Origin: Actinomycetota bacterium
GTDB taxonomy: Bacteria; Actinomycetota; Acidimicrobiia; Acidimicrobiales; Ilumatobacteraceae
Direction: 5' to 3'
Length of the DNA stretch: 10,519 bases
Assembly (NCBI GenBank): GCA_009704425.1
Contig: WLEG01000048.1
Span: 1 to 10,519, forward strand
The position numbers and the translations under genes were made by a program. The notes beneath the pieces were generated by a model. The model saw nothing but the letters and a program-made list of their open reading frames with translations, was not told the origin of the DNA and ran no database searches. Below, piece by piece: positions 7,034 to 10,519 of the stretch (position 1 is its first letter; each line of letters opens with the position of its first letter).

Positions 7034-7039
7034 TAGGGT
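7034..7039 (+). promoter_or_regulatory. -10 element of probable leaderless promoter for the AAA+/VWA operon
   Basis: TAGGGT ends exactly 7 bases before the ATG at 7047. TTGGTG at 7013-7018 is a possible but closely spaced (15 bases) -35. The CGGGGA directly before the ATG could act as a weak, too-close ribosome binding site, so leaderless initiation is the simpler reading. The 94-bp region is shared with divergent murJ. Confidence 0.5.
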
Positions 7040-7046
7040 GCGGGGA

Positions 7047-7916
7047 ATGGCTCCCCGTTTCACATCGGTTCAACAGGTCCGCGAGGGTTTGCGCGACGTC
7101 AACTATCTCGCCGATGACGGCATCGCCGGGGTCGCGTTCCTCGCCGATCGTCTCGCCAAGCCGATCCTGGTCGAGGGTCCCGCCGGCACGGGCAAGACCC
7201 AGCTGGCCAAGAGCATCGCCGACATGACCGGAGCCCGGTTGATCCGTCTGCAGTGCTACGAGGGTCTCGACGAGTCCAAGGCGCTCTACGAGTGGAACTA
7301 CAAGAAGCAGCTGCTCCGCATCCAGGCCGACAAGAACAGCGAAGGCTGGAGCGAGATCCACGACGACATCTTCAGTCGCGAGTTCCTCCTCACCCGCCCG
7401 TTGTTGGAGGCCATCAGCGCACCGGATCCGGTCGTGCTGCTCATCGACGAGGTCGATCGCGTCGAGGTGGAGACCGAGGCCCTGTTGCTCGAGATCCTCT
7501 CCGAATATCAGGTGTCCATCCCCGAACTGGGAACCATCACCGCGACGCAGATCCCGATGGTGTTCCTCACCTCGAACAACACCCGCGAGCTCTCCGAGGC
7601 CTTGAAGCGTCGTTGTCTGTATCTGCACGTCGACTACCCGTCGATGGAGCGCGAGAAGGAGATCGTCCTCACCAAGGTGGAGGGCATCACCGAGAATCTG
7701 GCCGACCAGGTCGCCCGTATCGTGCGCAGTATCCGCCAACTCGACCTGAAGAAGTCGCCGAGCGTCAGCGAAACCCTCGACTGGGCTCGCACCATCATGT
7801 TGCTCAACATCGAGACGATCGACGCCCAGGTCGCCAAGGACACCTTGCACGTTCTGCTGAAGTATCAGACGGACATCGCCAAGGCGGCCAAGGAACTGTC
7901 CGTCGACCTCGTCTGA
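7047..7916 (+). CDS. MoxR-family AAA+ ATPase (CoxD-like)
   Basis: AAA+ ATPase of the MoxR group, whose members act as chaperone-like remodelling motors with a VWA-domain partner, in some cases during maturation of metal enzymes. The 289 residues show Walker A GPAGTGKT (44-51), Walker B VVLLIDEVDR (129-138, Asp134-Glu135), sensor 1 around TSNNTREL (176-183) and a likely arginine finger in LKRRC (Arg188). SVSETLDWAR (239-248) fits the sensor 2 region of the subfamily that accompanies CoxE-like proteins. The ATG at 7047 follows a -10-like hexamer by 7 bases; upstream in-frame codons overlap murJ and look non-coding. The VWA gene follows after 16 bp, so the pair is almost certainly co-transcribed. 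No CO dehydrogenase genes are visible, so the CoxD name describes resemblance only; the client protein is unknown. Confidence 0.92.
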   Translation: MAPRFTSVQQVREGLRDVNYLADDGIAGVAFLADRLAKPILVEGPAGTGKTQLAKSIADMTGARLIRLQCYEGLDESKALYEWNYKKQLLRIQADKNSEGWSEIHDDIFSREFLLTRPLLEAISAPDPVVLLIDEVDRVEVETEALLLEILSEYQVSIPELGTITATQIPMVFLTSNNTRELSEALKRRCLYLHVDYPSMEREKEIVLTKVEGITENLADQVARIVRSIRQLDLKKSPSVSETLDWARTIMLLNIETIDAQVAKDTLHVLLKYQTDIAKAAKELSVDLV

Positions 7917-7920
7917 GGCC

Positions 7921-7924
7921 AGGA
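7921..7924 (+). promoter_or_regulatory. Ribosome binding site of the VWA gene
   Basis: AGGA lies 8 bases before the GTG at 7933, just after the stop of the AAA+ gene. It supports that GTG as the start. Confidence 0.55.
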
Positions 7925-7932
7925 CCGCCACC

Positions 7933-9369
7933 GTGCTCGACCTTCTCGCCGGCTTCGTCACCGAGCTCCGCAACGCCGGGCTCCCGGTGTCGCTGACCGA
8001 GAACCTCGACGCCATGGAGGCGGTGCAGCACATCCCGATCGAGGACCGGGACGCCTTCAAGTACGCGTTGGGCGCCACGCTCGTCAAGAACAGTGCGCAC
8101 TGGCGCTCGTTCGAGACGGTCTTCGAGGTCTATTTCTCGATGCGCGGCCCCGAGTACAAGCTCGTCGAAGGGTCCGAGGACGAACTCGAGCAGATGTGGC
8201 GCGAGATGCAGGAGCAGATGAAGCAGGGCGACGGCCGTGGTTCGTCGGGCGGCATGGACGCTCTCACCCCCGAAGAGATCGCGCAGATGTTGATGCAGGC
8301 CCTCATGAACGGGGACCAGGCGCTCATGCGCGCGTTGGCCAAGCAGTCGGTGCAGCGTTTCGCCGGCATGGAACCCGGGCGACCGGTGGGCGGCACCTAC
8401 TACCTGTACCGCACGTTGCGGAACCTCGACCTCGAGGGCATGTTGCAGAAGTTGATGGACGCCAGTCGCCAAGAGGTCGGTGGTGAGCTCACCGCGCTCG
8501 AGGAGCGGCTCGAGAAGGACGAGTACGAGAGCCGCATCGAGCAGTTCAAGAAGGAGATCGAGGCCGAGATCCGCCGTCGACTCGTGGCCGATCGCGGGGC
8601 CGAGGCCATGGCCAAGACGTTGCGCAAGCCGTTGCCGGAGGACGTGGAGTTCATGCACGCCAGCCGTGACGAGATGCAGGCCCTGAAGAAGTCGCTGTAC
8701 CCGCTCACCCGCAAGTTGGCCGCGCGCCTGGCCCGCAAGCGTCGTCACGGACGCAAGGGCCCACTCGACTTCCGCAACACCGTGCGTCATTCGCTGTCAT
8801 ACGGCGGCACGCCGGCCGAACCGAAGTTCAAGTACCCGCGTCCGGCCAAGCCCGAGTTGATGGTGGTGGCCGACATCTCCGGAAGCGTGGCGGCGTTCGC
8901 CCGTTTCACCCTGATGTTGGTGTACGCGATCCAGAATCAGTTCTCGAAGGTGCGATCGTTCGTCTTCATCGACGGCATCGACGAGGTCACCGACTTCTTC
9001 AAGGGCACCGAGGACATCAGCGAGGCCATCCATCGTGTGAACACCGAGGCCGACGTGGTGTGGGTCGACGGACACAGCGATTACGGCCACGCCTTCGAGG
9101 TGTTCTGGGAGAAGTACGGCAAGGACGTCGGTCCCAAGACCACCGTGTTGTTCCTCGGAGACGCGCGCAACAACTACCACGCGTCGCAGGCGTGGGTGAT
9201 CAAGGAGATCCGCCAGAAGGCCCGGCAGGTGTATTGGTTGAATCCGGAGCCCCGTTCCTACTGGAACACCGGTGACTCCATCGTCGGGGAATACGGCGCC
9301 CACACGGACGGCACCTACGAATGTCGCAACCTGCGACAACTGGAAGCCTTCGTCGAGAAGTTGGTGTGA
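7933..9369 (+). CDS. CoxE-like VWA-domain protein
   Basis: Probable partner of the upstream MoxR-type ATPase. The 478-residue, soluble-looking protein has an N-terminal helical region (about 1-300). A Met/Gln/Glu-rich stretch (80-135) and a charged, coiled-coil-like segment (185-220) lie within it. A basic patch (255-276) precedes the VWA domain (about 305-478). The MIDAS metal site is DISGS (Asp314, Ser316, Ser318), with Ser382 in HSDYG at the usual Thr position and Asp410 in LGDARNN. The WLNPEP, GDS and C-terminal CRNLRQLEAFV segments are typical of CoxE-like VWA proteins. The GTG start has AGGA 8 bases upstream. It lies 16 bp after the ATPase gene and 4 bp before the phosphatase gene. Family knowledge suggests an adaptor that presents clients to the ATPase; the client is not apparent here. 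No signal peptide or membrane helix is seen. Confidence 0.9.
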   Translation: MLDLLAGFVTELRNAGLPVSLTENLDAMEAVQHIPIEDRDAFKYALGATLVKNSAHWRSFETVFEVYFSMRGPEYKLVEGSEDELEQMWREMQEQMKQGDGRGSSGGMDALTPEEIAQMLMQALMNGDQALMRALAKQSVQRFAGMEPGRPVGGTYYLYRTLRNLDLEGMLQKLMDASRQEVGGELTALEERLEKDEYESRIEQFKKEIEAEIRRRLVADRGAEAMAKTLRKPLPEDVEFMHASRDEMQALKKSLYPLTRKLAARLARKRRHGRKGPLDFRNTVRHSLSYGGTPAEPKFKYPRPAKPELMVVADISGSVAAFARFTLMLVYAIQNQFSKVRSFVFIDGIDEVTDFFKGTEDISEAIHRVNTEADVVWVDGHSDYGHAFEVFWEKYGKDVGPKTTVLFLGDARNNYHASQAWVIKEIRQKARQVYWLNPEPRSYWNTGDSIVGEYGAHTDGTYECRNLRQLEAFVEKLV

Positions 9370-9373
9370 ACCG

Positions 9374-10021
9374 GTGACGCGATTGATCCTCGTGCGACAC
9401 GGCGAGTCGCAGGTGACCGTGAAGAGGTTGGTGGGTGGCCCCCGGAGTTGCGTCGGATTGTCCGACCTCGGACGCGTTCAAGCCGAACGCCTGCGCGATC
9501 GTTGGGCCGCGCACTCCGAGATCGAGGCCGACGCGGTGTACGCGAGTCACTATCCACGCGCCCGGGAAACGGGAGACATCGTGTTGCCGGCTCTCGGTCA
9601 CGCCGAGATCGTGATCGAGGCGGGTTTCGGAGAACACGATCCGGGTCCGATCTGCGACGGGCTCTCCTACGACGAGTTCGAGCGACGATTCGGCGACCCC
9701 GATTGGGAGAACGATCCCCACGGAGAGACCTTCCCGGGGGGAGAGAGCATCGCCGCGTTCCAGTTGCGGGTGGGCGACGCCGTTCGCGGCCTGATCGAAC
9801 GGCATCCCGGCGGTCGCATCGTGGTCTTCTGCCATGGTGGCGTCATCGACACCGTGTTGCGTCAATCGTTGCGCACATCCGGCACGGGTATCTTCGAGAT
9901 ATGGACCAAGAACACCTCCATCACCGAGGTCGAACTGGTGAAGCCGGGGCGTTGGCGGTTGATCCGCTACAACGACGCGGCGCACCTGGCCGGTTTGCCG
10001 GCGTCCACGAACGCCCACTAG
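9374..10021 (+). CDS. Histidine phosphatase (phosphoglycerate mutase-like) family protein
   Basis: Phosphatase or mutase of the histidine phosphatase superfamily, which works through a phospho-histidine intermediate. The 215 residues show the RHGE motif near the N-terminus (LVRHGES, catalytic His9), Arg63 in YPRARET, the acid residue Glu87 in GFGEHDPG, FPGGES (120-125) and the second catalytic His154 in FCHGG. All core residues are present, so the enzyme is probably active. The substrate cannot be read from sequence: phosphosugars, nucleotide-loop intermediates and other phosphate esters are all possible. The GTG start lies 4 bp after the VWA stop, suggesting translational coupling; no good Shine-Dalgarno sequence is present. 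The GMC oxidoreductase follows after 37 bp. Confidence 0.9.
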   Translation: MTRLILVRHGESQVTVKRLVGGPRSCVGLSDLGRVQAERLRDRWAAHSEIEADAVYASHYPRARETGDIVLPALGHAEIVIEAGFGEHDPGPICDGLSYDEFERRFGDPDWENDPHGETFPGGESIAAFQLRVGDAVRGLIERHPGGRIVVFCHGGVIDTVLRQSLRTSGTGIFEIWTKNTSITEVELVKPGRWRLIRYNDAAHLAGLPASTNAH

Positions 10022-10045
10022 GCGCATCGCGCGTGTCGCTGGGTC

Positions 10046-10050
10046 GGAGG
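10046..10050 (+). promoter_or_regulatory. Ribosome binding site of the GMC oxidoreductase gene
   Basis: GGAGG, a near-perfect Shine-Dalgarno sequence, lies 8 bases upstream of a TTG at 10059. It decides the start: the TTG gives the complete flavin-binding N-terminus, while a GTG at 10068 would be too far from this site. Confidence 0.7.
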
Positions 10051-10058
10051 GTCGAACG

Positions 10059-10519
10059 TTGACCGACGTGCTCATCGTCGGGGCCGGTTCCGCCGGATGC
10101 GTTCTGGCCGATCGACTGTCGGCCAAGGGACTGTCCGTCTGCGTGGTGGAGGCCGGCTCCGATCTTCGTTCGGCGACCACTCCCGCGTCGATCTCCGGTG
10201 AGTCGTTCCTCGATGCCGTGGCCGAACCCGGCCGGATCCACCGCGATCTCGAGGCGCGTCGTGTCGAGGGTCAGGATCCGCGGACGTACGTGCGAGGTCG
10301 GGGAGTGGGCGGGTCCTCGGCGGTGAACGCCATGGTGGGTCTCTGGGGTGAGATGGACGATTACGACGCTTGGGAGCGCGACTTCGGTTGCGTCGGATGG
10401 GGATGGCGCGACGTCGAGCGTTGTTTCCGTCGGATCGAGGTGCCGCTGCGGCGCGCGGAGCCCGAGGGGCCGGGTTCGGTCGCGGGTTCCCTGGTGGAAG
10501 CCTGCATCATGAACGGGTG
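10059..10519 (+). CDS. GMC-family FAD-dependent oxidoreductase, 5' part (3' end outside window)
   Basis: Flavoenzyme of the glucose-methanol-choline oxidoreductase family, which oxidises alcohols using FAD. About 153 residues are visible. The N-terminal Rossmann motif is VLIVGAGSAG (4-13), ending in the acidic ribose-binding Glu31 of VVEAGSD. The GMC signature follows as GRGVGGSSAVN (80-90), then DDYDAWERDFG and WGWRDVERCF, all usual in this family. The catalytic His region lies beyond the window. The start is TTG with GGAGG 8 bases upstream. The segment GESFLDAVAEPGR before the signature resembles actinobacterial proteins often annotated as mycofactocin-associated GMC oxidoreductases (MftG-like). 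That is a recollection, not a tested match. It lies 37 bp after the phosphatase and may be the fourth gene of the operon. Confidence 0.88.
   Translation, partial: MTDVLIVGAGSAGCVLADRLSAKGLSVCVVEAGSDLRSATTPASISGESFLDAVAEPGRIHRDLEARRVEGQDPRTYVRGRGVGGSSAVNAMVGLWGEMDDYDAWERDFGCVGWGWRDVERCFRRIEVPLRRAEPEGPGSVAGSLVEACIMNG

Noticed and set aside
5963..7036. 357-codon plus-strand frame opposite murJ
   Set aside because: It is Glu/Arg/Gly-rich low-complexity sequence and a shadow of murJ's membrane-protein codons.
6753..7046. N-terminal extension of the AAA+ protein by 98 residues from ATG 6753
   Set aside because: It overlaps murJ's coding region and promoter and reads as non-coding; ATG 7047 gives a normal MoxR start behind a -10 element.

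Overview
The window is about 10.5 kb of GC-rich bacterial chromosome (roughly two thirds G+C by eye), packed with ordinary genes and with no mobile element, RNA gene, CRISPR array or long gene-free stretch. The order RNase E/G, rplU, rpmA, obg, proB, with a CoxE-like VWA protein and an AAA+ partner further on, suggests a high-GC actinobacterium. The class Acidimicrobiia is my best guess, but this is inference from gene order, composition and promoter style, not from a marker-gene placement.

Left part (1-2761): the 3' end of a ribonuclease E/G gene, then the ribosomal protein pair rplU-rpmA on the + strand, then a dGTP triphosphohydrolase-like HD-domain gene on the - strand, tail to tail with rpmA. 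Middle (2762-5239): a 97-bp divergent promoter region, the ribosome-assembly GTPase obgE, and proB (glutamate 5-kinase) 26 bp later. ProB overlaps by 15 bp the end of a convergent murJ (lipid II flippase), which occupies 5225-6952 on the - strand. Right part (6953-10519): a 94-bp divergent promoter region, then a tight + strand run of four genes: MoxR-type AAA+ ATPase, CoxE-like VWA protein, histidine phosphatase, and the start of a GMC-type flavin oxidoreductase that runs off the window. The oxidoreductase begins with TTG behind a strong ribosome binding site.

The genes fall into housekeeping themes: RNA decay and ribosome assembly (rne, rplU, rpmA, obgE), nucleotide pool (dgt), proline synthesis (proB) and cell-wall precursor export (murJ). 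The last cluster is accessory: an AAA+/VWA pair of a kind thought to remodel or mature other proteins, apparently co-transcribed with a phosphatase and a flavoenzyme.

The most informative non-coding signal is a repeated TANNNT -10-like hexamer close upstream of six transcription-unit starts. In four of them it lies 6-7 bases before the start codon, the geometry expected for leaderless mRNAs. It also decides the starts of dgt and murJ. I found no convincing undescribed system; the candidates for follow-up are the leaderless promoter pattern, the four-gene AAA+/VWA operon, and several family-level sequence deviations.
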